From an uncultured Lachnospiraceae bacterium (lineage in GTDB: Bacteria; Bacillota; Clostridia; Lachnospirales; Lachnospiraceae), in contig CANREH010000018.1 of assembly GCA_947629585.1 (NCBI GenBank), positions 1 through 38,945 on the forward strand: a stretch of DNA of 38,945 nt. The letters are read 5' to 3'. The position numbers were made by a program, and so were the translations under genes. The stretch's first letter is position 1, and each line of letters opens with the position of its first letter. The notes below the pieces were generated by a model. The model was given only the letters and a program-made list of their open reading frames with translations. It was not told the DNA's origin and made no database searches. Below, in pieces: positions 8,556 to 16,354 of the stretch.

Positions 8556-9482
8556 CTACTTTATCTCCAGATACCATTTATAGAGATTCTGCAATCCCTC
8601 TTCCAGACGGATTTTAGGTGACCACCCTATTCCATGGATCCTGCTGCTGTCGCAAAACCGCCGCATCATGCCGTCAGGCTTGGTCGGATCGGTTACAATA
8701 TCTCCTTCAAAGCCTGTTATGCGTTTGATCATCTGTGAAAGCTCCATGATCGAAACTTCCTCGCCCGTACCGACATTGATCGGCTCTGCCGATGAATAAT
8801 TCTCAAGAAGGAAGATGCAGGCTGACGCGATATCCCGGTTGTTAATGAACTCCCTCTTCGCAGTCCCGGTTCCCCAAAGCACGACTTCTTTTTGCCCTTC
8901 CTCCTTTGCCTTATGATACTTCATTAGAAGGGCCGGTATCACATGGCTGTGCTCCGGGTCGAAGCTGTCGCCTATCCCATAGGCGTTTGCCGGTATGGCC
9001 GAGATAAACATCCTGCCGTATTCCCGGTTTATATAGCTGCAGAGACGGCTCCCGCAAACTTTCGCAAGCGCATACCCCTCGTTCGTGACTTCCGGCAGGC
9101 CTGTCAGAAGGTATTCCTCCTTCATCGGCTGCGGGCATTCTTTCGGGTACATACAGGCGCTGCCAAGGAAAAGGAATTTTTTCACCCCGCTTTTGAATGC
9201 TGCCCAGATCAGGTTCTGCTGGATCTGCATGTTCACATACATAAACTCCGCGGGGCGCTCGCTGTTCGCCTTGATCCCCCCAACCAGCGCAGCCGCGTCT
9301 ATGACATACTCCGGCTTTTCCTCCGCAAAAAAGCGTTCCACGTCCGCCTGCCTGCAGAGATCGAGTTCACCGTGCGTTCTGGTGATAATATTTGTATAAC
9401 CCTGCCGTCCAAGTTCCCTCACAATCGCTGAACCGACCATCCCGCGATGGCCGGCAACATAGATTTTTGAATCTTTATCCAT
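8556..9482 (-). CDS. GDP-L-fucose synthase / GDP-colitose synthase-like
   Basis: Extended SDR of the Fcl/GER family. It shows VAGHRGMVGSAIV (cofactor loop), AALVGGIKANSERP, SACMYPKECPQPMKEE and a catalytic YALAK, with NAYGIGDSFDPEHSHVIPAL further on. The family performs C3/C5 epimerisation and C4 reduction of GDP-4-keto-6-deoxymannose (GDP-fucose), or C5 epimerisation and reduction of the 3-deoxy ketone (ColC, GDP-colitose). The frame opens at a TTG at 9509, but ATG 9482 has GGAAGG 9 bases upstream and gives the normal N-terminus, so I use it. The gene next upstream is a ColD-like 3-dehydratase, so ColC activity is at least as likely as Fcl. A C6 run here encodes the conserved GG of the family and is not counted as a switch. 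Confidence 0.88.
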   Translation of the reverse strand: MDKDSKIYVAGHRGMVGSAIVRELGRQGYTNIITRTHGELDLCRQADVERFFAEEKPEYVIDAAALVGGIKANSERPAEFMYVNMQIQQNLIWAAFKSGVKKFLFLGSACMYPKECPQPMKEEYLLTGLPEVTNEGYALAKVCGSRLCSYINREYGRMFISAIPANAYGIGDSFDPEHSHVIPALLMKYHKAKEEGQKEVVLWGTGTAKREFINNRDIASACIFLLENYSSAEPINVGTGEEVSIMELSQMIKRITGFEGDIVTDPTKPDGMMRRFCDSSRIHGIGWSPKIRLEEGLQNLYKWYLEIK

Positions 9483-9536
9483 AAGTTCATCCCTTCCGCT
9501 CACAGACAATCAGCATTCAAAATTTCCGTTACAGTC

Positions 9537-10739
9537 TCAGGCCGAGGCATTCTCCTGAAATACTTCAAGCAGCACTGAGATCTCGCGGTCCAGTTCCTCT
9601 TTGCAAAGCCCATGGTGGCAGCCGATATAGAATCCGTTGTTGTCGATATATTCCGCGTTCGGATAATCCTTTTCGATATCCCCGAAGATCTCCTTATATA
9701 TAGGCTGGTTCAGAAGCGGCAGCATCGGTCTTGTCTCGATATTCCTTGACTCCAGATACCTCACGACCTCATTTTTGCTCCAGGGGCTTTCCGGCCTGAC
9801 CAGGATCGGGAACATCATGTATGTATGCTCGATATTTTCTGGGTGTCTCGGAAGCTGGATATACTTCTCGACCGGCTCCAGGCCTTTGATAAGATAATCC
9901 GCGTTCCTGTGCCTGGCACCCATGATCTCGTCCACCCGTTCAAGCTGCCCGAGCCCCAGAGCCCCCTCCAATTCTCCCACCCGGTAACTGTAGCCGAGCC
10001 GGACAAAGGTGAACCGCCTGTCCATGTCGGTTTTCAGCCGCTTTGGACATACCTGGTTGCCGTCGGACGCAACGCACCGTTCACAGGTGCAGGCCCTGCC
10101 ATGGGCGACAAGGGAACGCAGGATCTCCGCGAGCTCCGTATCGTTCGTACACATGACGCCCCCGACGCCTGTCGTCAGCGTATGCGCCACGTAGGTGCTG
10201 CAGGCCATGATGTCGCTGAAGCTGCCGACAGTCCTGCCGTTGATCTTCGCGAAATGTGCCTCGGCACAGTCCTCGATGATCCTGAGCCCGTACTTCCTGG
10301 CGATCCCGCTGATCCTGTCCATCTCACAGGGCATGCCGAAACAGTGGACAGGGATGATACATTTCGTCTTTTTCGTGATGTGTTTTTCTATCTCATTGGG
10401 ATCCATGTTGTAGGAACGGATATCAACATCCACGAAAACGGGTTTGAGCCCAGCGTGCAATACCGCGTTTGACGTCGCGATGAACGTGATCGCCGGGACA
10501 AGTACCTCAGCGTCGTCTTCCCATCCATACTTTTCCTTAAGCGCCAGTATGGCAAGGTGCAGGGCACTGGTTCCGCTGTTGCACATGACGCCAAATTTAT
10601 GGCCGTGCATCTGTGCAAACATCTTCTCAAACTTCGCAACGTATTTTCCCTGGGAAAGCCGCTGGCTGTCCAGGGCGTCCAGGACATACTTTTTTTCTAT
10701 GTCCGTGACCGAAGCATAACCGACTCCGATCTTATCCAT
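9537..10739 (-). CDS. DegT-family 3-dehydratase, ColD-like (His for Lys)
   Basis: 400 residues of the DegT/DnrJ/EryC1/StrS fold: CNSGTSALHLA (PLP phosphate site), IIEDCAEAHFA with D157, and LGYSYRVGELEGALGLGQL. The lysine that normally binds PLP is replaced by His186 in STYVAHTLTTGVGG. In the family this swap marks the 3-dehydratases (ColD, and the RfbH/AscC E1 enzymes), which use PMP to remove the C3 hydroxyl of a 4-keto-6-deoxy sugar. With Gmd nearby the likely product is GDP-4-keto-3,6-dideoxymannose. The loop ACTCERC...QVCPKR (C217, C219, C222, C231) recalls the Fe-S loop of RfbH/E1 and is not expected in ColD. No E3 reductase gene is visible. Confidence 0.85.
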   Translation of the reverse strand: MDKIGVGYASVTDIEKKYVLDALDSQRLSQGKYVAKFEKMFAQMHGHKFGVMCNSGTSALHLAILALKEKYGWEDDAEVLVPAITFIATSNAVLHAGLKPVFVDVDIRSYNMDPNEIEKHITKKTKCIIPVHCFGMPCEMDRISGIARKYGLRIIEDCAEAHFAKINGRTVGSFSDIMACSTYVAHTLTTGVGGVMCTNDTELAEILRSLVAHGRACTCERCVASDGNQVCPKRLKTDMDRRFTFVRLGYSYRVGELEGALGLGQLERVDEIMGARHRNADYLIKGLEPVEKYIQLPRHPENIEHTYMMFPILVRPESPWSKNEVVRYLESRNIETRPMLPLLNQPIYKEIFGDIEKDYPNAEYIDNNGFYIGCHHGLCKEELDREISVLLEVFQENASA

Positions 10740-10802
10740 AAATGATCGCCCGCCTTTCGAGTTATTGAGTTATTGTGTTGCCAATGGTACTGCCCCAAAA
10801 AC

Positions 10803-10819
10803 GGCCGCCCATCGCGGCC
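10803..10819 (-). terminator. Intrinsic terminator downstream of TA unit
   Basis: On the minus strand GGCCGC, a 5-base loop GATGG and GCGGCC form a perfect 6-bp GC stem, followed by GTTTTTGGGG (plus-strand 10793-10802). This is a short rho-independent terminator. It lies after the toxin gene and 63 bases before the ColD-like gene. It would end the transcript that starts at the promoter near 11740 and could insulate or attenuate downstream EPS genes. Confidence 0.65.
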
Positions 10820-10844
10820 TGCATTTCTTTATCAAAAAAAGCAC

Positions 10845-10896
10845 ACAAAAAGGAGCCATCCTGTCCGGTGACTCCTGTAACCAGTGTAATCCTCAT
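10845..10896 (-). pseudogene. 5' remnant of a third gmd gene
   Basis: From the ATG at 10896 the minus strand reads [17 protein letters not shown], the N-terminus of a GDP-mannose 4,6-dehydratase (compare [17 protein letters not shown] at the start of 11824-12858). Homology ends after about 17 codons, where the frame continues into unrelated sequence. About 40 bases are nearly identical to the start of the intact gmd. The fragment lies between the TA unit and the terminator, so it marks a recombination or insertion scar at a gmd 5' end. Confidence 0.75.
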
Positions 10897-10976
10897 GCTA
10901 TTATTTTGTCTGGATCTTCAGAGTGAAATCCCCCCAAAAACTTACTGCAGATATCCTCTATAGCTTCTATAATTCT

Positions 10977-11270
10977 CTACGCCTTCATATACCGCTTCAA
11001 AGCCTCGTAAAAATTCTCCCTCGTTCCTGCCATAATCACGACAATGATCTTGCCGCCTGCATATTCTACTGTATATGCCAGTTCATAATTGGTCTTATTG
11101 TAATAGATGTCATATCCGTATATCCCCTGAAGGTCGCCCGTTTTTTCCTCTCCTACCGTATGATCCTTCAGGATCCGGTCTATGGCCTCCTGATAAAGGG
11201 CCTTCAGCCGTTTGTCCTTTATCTTCTTAAGGTACTTTGCCGCAGGCGGGAGAAAACGTACTTCTGCCAT
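10977..11270 (-). CDS. RelE/ParE-family toxin
   Basis: 97-residue basic protein with the RelE/StbE fold pattern: an N-terminal VRFLPPAAKYLKKI strand and helix, AIDRILKDHT, GYDIYYNKTNYELAYTVE strands and a C-terminal IMAGTRENFYEALKRYM. Toxins of this family either cut mRNA at the ribosome or block gyrase; which applies cannot be told here. The start is two bases after the antitoxin stop, so the two are co-translated. The unit has its own consensus promoter and a terminator downstream. It probably stabilises this part of the EPS locus or regulates itself; it has no evident role in polysaccharide synthesis. Confidence 0.8.
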   Translation of the reverse strand: MAEVRFLPPAAKYLKKIKDKRLKALYQEAIDRILKDHTVGEEKTGDLQGIYGYDIYYNKTNYELAYTVEYAGGKIIVVIMAGTRENFYEALKRYMKA

Positions 11271-11272
11271 AC

Positions 11273-11647
11273 TTACTCCCCCTCGCCGAAGACATCCTCA
11301 TACGACGCGTAATCCGTCTCAGACGCAGCGGCCCGCGCTGCCTCATCAAGCATCGCCTCCACCGCCGGACGCACTTTGCGCTGTTCCTCCTTAAAACGCT
11401 CCAGTAATTCCTTTCCATCATATCCCTGCGCGATCAGTTCCTCAAGGATCTGCTCAGCAAACTCTCCTCCCGCAGTCCTGTGGACCGGGCGCAGCACCAG
11501 TTCATCCCCACGGACAATACACTCTGCCTCCGTATCAAAACCCAGAGATTTATAATACTTCTGCGGGATTGTAATCTGCCGTTTCGCAGAAATACTGACT
11601 CTTTTTCTCTCCATAGAAACATGATCCTTCATCGCCACTGCCGGCAT
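11273..11647 (-). CDS. AbrB/MazE-like antitoxin
   Basis: 124 residues with a swapped-hairpin AbrB/SpoVT DNA-binding domain near the N-terminus: RKRVSISAKRQITIPQKYYK and a following LGFDTEAECIVRGDELVL strand pair. The acidic C-terminal part (EQILEELIAQGYDGKELLERF and onwards) is likely the toxin-binding segment. The start at 11647 has a GGGGG-rich SD 9 bases upstream; internal ATGs at codons 6 and 12 are possible. An AbrB-type antitoxin with a RelE-type toxin is a mixed but known pairing. The dimer probably represses the promoter at 11740-11768. Confidence 0.78.
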   Translation of the reverse strand: MPAVAMKDHVSMERKRVSISAKRQITIPQKYYKSLGFDTEAECIVRGDELVLRPVHRTAGGEFAEQILEELIAQGYDGKELLERFKEEQRKVRPAVEAMLDEAARAAASETDYASYEDVFGEGE

Positions 11648-11739
11648 CTTAACGTTCCCCCTTAATTATACACAAAAGCAGAAAAATAATTCCTTTTAAT
11701 GCCCCTGCCGAGTTTCCTGGTTTCTTTGTTTCTTGGTAT

Positions 11740-11768
11740 ATTATAGAACATTATGCCGGCAATGTCAA
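11740..11768 (-). promoter_or_regulatory. Consensus sigma-A promoter of the TA operon
   Basis: On the minus strand TTGACA (11763-11768) and TATAAT (11740-11745) are separated by exactly 17 bases. This is a perfect match to the vegetative promoter consensus. It lies about 90 bases upstream of the antitoxin start and just after the stop of gmd, so it drives the antitoxin-toxin pair independently of the EPS transcript. Confidence 0.88.
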
Positions 11769-11823
11769 CCCTGACCGAATGTCACTTTTTCACTCATTTT
11801 TCGCTAAACTACGCATCATTTTT

Positions 11824-12858
11824 TCATCTGCATTCCCTCGCCGCCTGATCCATATCATGCTCCACCATAATCCTCACCAGTTCCTCAAATGGCGTCTTTG
11901 TCGGGTTCCATCCCAGCTCCCTTTTTGCCTTACCTGGATCTCCCCACAGGTTAACGACATCTGTCGGGCGGTAAAACTCAGGGGACACCTCGATCACGGT
12001 CTTTCCTGTTGCCTTATCAATACCGACCTCCTGCTCTCCTGTCCCCTTAAACTCCAGTTCGATCCCTGCATACCGGAATGCCAATTCACAGAATTCCCGG
12101 ACTGTATGCTGCTCCCCAGTAGCTACCACGTAATCGTCCGGTTTCTCCTGCTGGAGCATCAGCCACATGCACTCCACATAGTCCTTCGCATAGCCCCAGT
12201 CACGTTTCGCAGACAGGTTGCCCAGCAGCAGTTTCTCCTGCTTCCCCTGCGCGATCCGGGCCGCAGCCAGCGTGATCTTCCGGGTAACAAAAGTCTCTCC
12301 TCTGCGCTCTGATTCATGATTAAAGAGGATCCCAGAGCAGCAGTACATCCCATATGCCTCCCGGTACTCCTTTACGATCCAGTAGCCGTATTGCTTCGCC
12401 ACCGCGTATGGGCTGTAGGGATGGAAAGGCGTCTTCTCCGACTGGGGAACTTCTTCCACCTTTCCATACAGCTCCGAAGTGGACGCCTGGTAAATCCGGC
12501 AGCTGTCTGCCAGACCGCAGATACGCACTGCTTCCAGAATCCTCAGTACCCCGGTTGCCACGACATCGGCCGTGTATTCCGGAACCTCGAAGGACACCTG
12601 AACATGGCTCTGGGCAGCTAAGTTGTAAATCTCGTTCGGGCGGACTTTACCGATAACCGATACAAGGCTTATGGAATCACTCAAGTCACCGTAGTACAAA
12701 AGGAAACGAGGATTCCCCTCCAAATGCGCAATTCTTGGCCGAAACTCAACTGAGGAACGGCGGATAATGCCGTGTACCTCATATCCTTTTTCCAGTAAAA
12801 ACTCAGACAAAAAGGAGCCATCCTGGCCGGTGACTCCTGTAATCAGTGCAGTTTTCAT
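11824..12858 (-). CDS. gmd: GDP-mannose 4,6-dehydratase, first copy
   Basis: 344 residues with all Gmd hallmarks: [48 protein letters not shown] (catalytic Thr and Glu region), [10 protein letters not shown] and [16 protein letters not shown]. It makes GDP-4-keto-6-deoxymannose, the entry point to GDP-fucose, GDP-rhamnose, GDP-colitose and related sugars. It follows the flippase gene. It is separated from the second gmd by the TA unit and the 3-dehydratase genes. Two functional-looking gmd copies in one locus are redundant for a single sugar, which suggests that two GDP-sugar branches were joined. Its 5' end is nearly repeated in the remnant at 10845-10896. Confidence 0.93.
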   Translation of the reverse strand: MKTALITGVTGQDGSFLSEFLLEKGYEVHGIIRRSSVEFRPRIAHLEGNPRFLLYYGDLSDSISLVSVIGKVRPNEIYNLAAQSHVQVSFEVPEYTADVVATGVLRILEAVRICGLADSCRIYQASTSELYGKVEEVPQSEKTPFHPYSPYAVAKQYGYWIVKEYREAYGMYCCSGILFNHESERRGETFVTRKITLAAARIAQGKQEKLLLGNLSAKRDWGYAKDYVECMWLMLQQEKPDDYVVATGEQHTVREFCELAFRYAGIELEFKGTGEQEVGIDKATGKTVIEVSPEFYRPTDVVNLWGDPGKAKRELGWNPTKTPFEELVRIMVEHDMDQAARECR

Positions 12859-12925
12859 TTGCTTTATCTTCCTCCGTTATGTAGTGCTATCAAGATGGGC
12901 TTTAATTAAATTCCCCTATGGCACC

Positions 12926-14470
12926 TTACTTTTTGCTCTTTAACTTATCTCCCACCATATTGAACAGTCTTATAAAGTAATTGCATAAATCCTTAAAATG
13001 CGGATTTCTGAAATAGATCAGGATATTTATTACTGCAGGGACGATCGCCCAGACCAACGCCCTCAGCAGAAACCCCAGGGCTGTAACTGGCATCTCCCTG
13101 GTAAGCTGGTATACTACCAGGCTCTCTGCCAGTACTACGCCAAACAGCAGCAGGTGTTTGGTCAGATATTTCCTTACTGATTTTCCAAAATAATGTCCCA
13201 CTACAAACCGTATCCGGCCATAGGCAATCGGAAGGAAGGCAAAGAACGTCCCTATCTGTACGCCGAGCACCCCAAGTCTATATGCCAATGTAACTGAAAT
13301 AACCACGTTCAATACAGCAGAAACCATCATGCAATTTCTATCCTGCCGATAGTCTCCGAAGACGCTGCGGTATTTATATACAATTTCCCATACGGCACCT
13401 AGATAGATCGTCAGTGAATAGACAATTACAAAGCTGTCAGAAAGCAGATATTCCGCACTTCCAAGCCAGATCCGGATTGCCGACTGAAAAAATGTAAGGA
13501 ACCCAAGGCTTATATAGCTTGCAAAGAAAAAACTGAAAACATCAAACATCTCAAACTGTTTCCACAGTTCATCCTTATTGCGGTCGCTATAAACAATGTT
13601 TCCTATCGTTGCCTGAACCGGATTCAGCAAGCGGTAAAAAAATACATTCAGTACCCCCTTCTGGAGAATATAATAATTTCCGTATAGTGCAACATATCGG
13701 ATTCCGCAAATAGCAGATATCACTATGTTATCCGTACCGCTATAGACCGCATAAGCAATCTTATGTACCAGGAAATTCCTGACATCCGGAATCATGTTGC
13801 GCTTACGGATGTCTTCCATTGTGACCGTATATTTCTCTTTCAGGTATGGGTAGTCCCTGTTCGTCTTGCACAGGATTATGAAATTAGCAATAAGCGATGT
13901 GGACAACTGTATGGCAAGATACAGCAGATAATTTCTGAAAACAGCCAGCATAAACAGCTGCACAACCTGAACTGCTATATTAGTGAACAGGTCAATCTCA
14001 ACTGTTTTATATTCTTTTTGATCTGCCGCGTAAATCGTACGTCTATAGGAAAGGAAGTATCCTGCTATTGTACTCGAAAGCTGCAGGAAATAAACGATAT
14101 AAAGATAACGTATATCTTTACCCGCGTCCTTGACAATATAAGGTACAAACACGCAAGTCGCCAAGCCAAGGACCGTAACCACTGCCGCAATAATCCTGTA
14201 AACCCATTTGTACAGATACATGAGTTTACCGATCTCCTGCTTATTATCCGTAACCAGCTCCCGGTATAAGTGAAATGAGATAATCCCGCCAATTCCCAGT
14301 TCTGCAACGGATAAAATGGAAAATACATTGCCGAATACACTCTGATAGCCCAGGTATTCGATATCCAGAAACATAACGAATACACGGCGATTGACAAACT
14401 GCAGGAGCAGTGTCAGTATTTGACCGATGACAGAGATTATGCTGTTTTTCAGAGTTTTGGCTGAGTTCAT
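12926..14470 (-). CDS. wzx: Wzx-type polysaccharide flippase
   Basis: 514-residue integral membrane protein of the MOP superfamily (polysaccharide transport proteins). The N-terminus SVIGQILTLLLQFVNRRVFV is the typical first membrane helix, and AELGIGGIISFHLYREL and a later NFLVHKIAYAVYSGTDNIVI are family landmarks. About twelve or more hydrophobic segments are visible across the length. The role is to flip the lipid-linked repeat unit across the cytoplasmic membrane. Together with the EpsG-type polymerase it shows a Wzx/Wzy-dependent pathway. Confidence 0.9.
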   Translation of the reverse strand: MNSAKTLKNSIISVIGQILTLLLQFVNRRVFVMFLDIEYLGYQSVFGNVFSILSVAELGIGGIISFHLYRELVTDNKQEIGKLMYLYKWVYRIIAAVVTVLGLATCVFVPYIVKDAGKDIRYLYIVYFLQLSSTIAGYFLSYRRTIYAADQKEYKTVEIDLFTNIAVQVVQLFMLAVFRNYLLYLAIQLSTSLIANFIILCKTNRDYPYLKEKYTVTMEDIRKRNMIPDVRNFLVHKIAYAVYSGTDNIVISAICGIRYVALYGNYYILQKGVLNVFFYRLLNPVQATIGNIVYSDRNKDELWKQFEMFDVFSFFFASYISLGFLTFFQSAIRIWLGSAEYLLSDSFVIVYSLTIYLGAVWEIVYKYRSVFGDYRQDRNCMMVSAVLNVVISVTLAYRLGVLGVQIGTFFAFLPIAYGRIRFVVGHYFGKSVRKYLTKHLLLFGVVLAESLVVYQLTREMPVTALGFLLRALVWAIVPAVINILIYFRNPHFKDLCNYFIRLFNMVGDKLKSKK

Positions 14471-14505
14471 GATTTGCTTCTTAGTTCACCCCTTATACAA
14501 TATAT

Positions 14506-14850
14506 CTATGTGGTTTTTTCATTAATTCCATTATTCAAAATCACAACTTTTTTAAACTTTCGTCCAATAGCAGCATTTATATACTGTGCCGCGATAGACA
14601 CTTGGGATAACCCGCAAACCAGGGAATCACAGTTGGCAAGTGTGTATATATCACGCAAAACTTCCAGTCCTAATTTGTAATGATGTAGCGGCCTTTCACT
14701 GATTGATTCATGCGCTCCGGAATGATTCCCACTGCGAAGCGTATCTTCGGTTCTTAACTTCTGCAAGATATTCCTGGAGAGTAACCCCTATTGGATGATG
14801 ATTTAACCCCAGATTAAAGTCAGTATCCTGACATGAACAACAAGTATGTC
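14506..14850 (-). pseudogene. C-terminal remnant of a fucosyltransferase-like gene
   Basis: An 86-codon open frame (14506-14766) reads ERPLHHYKLGLEVLRDIYTL and CDSLVCGLSQVSIAAQYIN. This is nearly the same as the C-terminal third of the intact transferase at 15078-16205. Upstream of it the homology continues through two frame changes: VVHVR, then DTDFNLGLNHHPIGVTLQEY, matching the GVHVRGTDY region of the intact gene. About 40 codons between these parts are missing. It is a decayed tandem copy. Confidence 0.85.
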
Positions 14851-14929
14851 CTCTTGATCTAAACTATTCATCTTACGATCTTAAATCCGTTTTTATTATT
14901 CGTATTTCTTTTAAAATCGCTTTAACTAT

Positions 14930-15064
14930 TCATTCAAATCCTATGTTTCTCTTCTGATGTCTTTTATATTCTGTACTATACTGTAAGTTTCCCATATATA
15001 AAACCATCCCTTTTACATGATCCCAATATGCACTCATATCGTCTGTTCGTCCAAATCTTTTCCT
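14930..15064 (-). pseudogene. 44-codon C-terminal gene remnant, unrecognised
   Basis: Between the intact transferase stop and the decayed copy there is an open stretch without a start. It reads FGRTDDMSAYWDHVKGMVLY then MGNLQYSTEYKRHQKRNIGF and ends in TGA at 14930. The composition and clean ending look like the C-terminus of a real protein left behind after deletion. I do not recognise the family. The rest of 14851-15077 shows nothing else I can support. Confidence 0.4.
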
Positions 15065-15077
15065 AAATCATACTGTT

Positions 15078-16205
15078 TTAAGGGTTCTGAGGAAAGTTAT
15101 GCTTGTTTTTTCGCCAGTACTTTCTTCTCTGTTTAAAAAGCACTTGCGCCTCTGGTCCATTTTCTTTATTCACTCCGTGGTCAATAATAACAACTTCACC
15201 AAACTTTTTACCTATAGCAAGATTCACATATCGTGCAGCAAAGGATACTTGTGATAAACCGCAGACTAATGAATCACAATTTGCCAACGTATAAATATCA
15301 CGCAATAGTTCCAGCCCCAATTTATAGCGATGCAACGGGCGATCACTGAAAGTATCTTGTGCTCCATTGTGGTTATCACTTCGAAATGCATCCGTGTAAA
15401 ATAACAACCTGTCTTTAAATTCATTGCGGAAAGCTTCCAAGACATTGGCATCATCTGTAGCAAGAAAAATTTTATCATATTTGTCCTGAGTGTCTGCACT
15501 TCGTACAACTGTCACAAATTCTTCCACAGTAATTGGCTTGGGAAGATTCACCTCGAGACGCAAATAGTCCGTACCACGCACATGTACACCTAATACTTTC
15601 CCATATTTTAAAATGTTATTCACATTCTTATCTACATATTCTCTTGTTCTTTCATTGAGATAGATATGCTTTTTATATATACTTGCTAATAATTCAATCT
15701 CATCTTGAGATACCGAGTACGGAGTCTGATCGTTCATAAAAAATCTTCCATTACGACCAGCTTCAATTACGTTTCTGCATTCTTTGATCAAACGATAATC
15801 AACATTGGAAACCGGCTCAAAGTAATACTCATATGCATTATCCGTTACTGCATCCATGCCGTGATCATAGTATGTTGAAAAATTGCCCCAATAAATTACC
15901 GGAGTAAGATGAAAATGATCCGAAAAATACAGCAATTCCAACAGCCTGCGTAACGCCGCACAAAAACCTATACCTGTTGTCATACATGTATTTTCCCACC
16001 AATATGGAATGTAATAAATAATTTGATCTGGATATTTCGTCCCATTGTGATTAATGATGAGCAAAGCATATTCGCTGTCACCCCTATAATAGCAGTTTAT
16101 CAACTTAATTAACTTTGTATCATTGAGATTCCTTATGGTCTTTTCCAGCGCATAAAGCTTGTCATTATTGTTAATCAGTTTCCTGATTTTCCTTCTTATA
16201 TACAT
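15078..16205 (-). CDS. Fucosyltransferase-like glycosyltransferase (NodZ/GT23-like)
   Basis: 375 residues. The motif VLGVHVRGTDY in the second half matches the GDP-fucose-binding HVRRxD-type motif of alpha-1,6- and alpha-1,2-fucosyltransferases (GT23/GT11 and relatives). Downstream come IFLATDD, then YKLGLELLRDIYTLANCDSL and GLSQVSFAARYVN, the usual acceptor and fold-stabilising region. It would transfer a GDP-linked deoxy sugar (fucose, colitose or the branched sugar predicted here) onto the growing repeat unit at the membrane. The family is inferred from the motifs and the GDP-sugar genes nearby. Decayed paralogous pieces lie on both sides (14506-14850 and 16344-16680). Confidence 0.72.
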   Translation of the reverse strand: MYIRRKIRKLINNNDKLYALEKTIRNLNDTKLIKLINCYYRGDSEYALLIINHNGTKYPDQIIYYIPYWWENTCMTTGIGFCAALRRLLELLYFSDHFHLTPVIYWGNFSTYYDHGMDAVTDNAYEYYFEPVSNVDYRLIKECRNVIEAGRNGRFFMNDQTPYSVSQDEIELLASIYKKHIYLNERTREYVDKNVNNILKYGKVLGVHVRGTDYLRLEVNLPKPITVEEFVTVVRSADTQDKYDKIFLATDDANVLEAFRNEFKDRLLFYTDAFRSDNHNGAQDTFSDRPLHRYKLGLELLRDIYTLANCDSLVCGLSQVSFAARYVNLAIGKKFGEVVIIDHGVNKENGPEAQVLFKQRRKYWRKNKHNFPQNP

Positions 16206-16216
16206 ACATGGTCTCC

Positions 16217-16354
16217 TTATTCCTCAATAAAACTTTGCAGTTCTTTCGGCGTTTCCAGCACATACATCTTTTCGGCAGCCACGATATTGATCGTCACAAC
16301 CAGACCTTTCTGTATCATATAGTTGTAAAGTGGAGTGATATTTTTAGATGAGTC
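16217..16354 (-). pseudogene. C-terminal remnant, possible nucleotidyltransferase
   Basis: Just upstream of the fucosyltransferase-like gene an open stretch without a start reads ITPLYNYMIQKGLVVTINIV then EKMYVLETPKELQSFIEE, ending TAA at 16217. The last part (YVLETPKEL) resembles the C-terminal end of sugar-phosphate or phosphocholine nucleotidyltransferases, where a W/Y-x-[IL]-x-TP-x-[DE]-L motif is common. The rest of that gene is absent. Assignment is tentative; that it is a leftover fragment is fairly clear. Confidence 0.5.

Noticed and set aside
9277-9282. Six C in the Fcl/ColC-like gene as another slippage switch
   Set aside because: It encodes the conserved VGGI of the family, is only six long and the frame is intact.
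9825-10472. Plus-strand open frame of 215 codons opposite the ColD-like gene
   Set aside because: Shadow of the GC-rich third positions of a well-supported gene, with no domain.
10929-10934. Six C in the gap after the toxin gene
   Set aside because: It lies in non-coding sequence next to the gmd remnant, and no promoter spacing that it would alter is visible.
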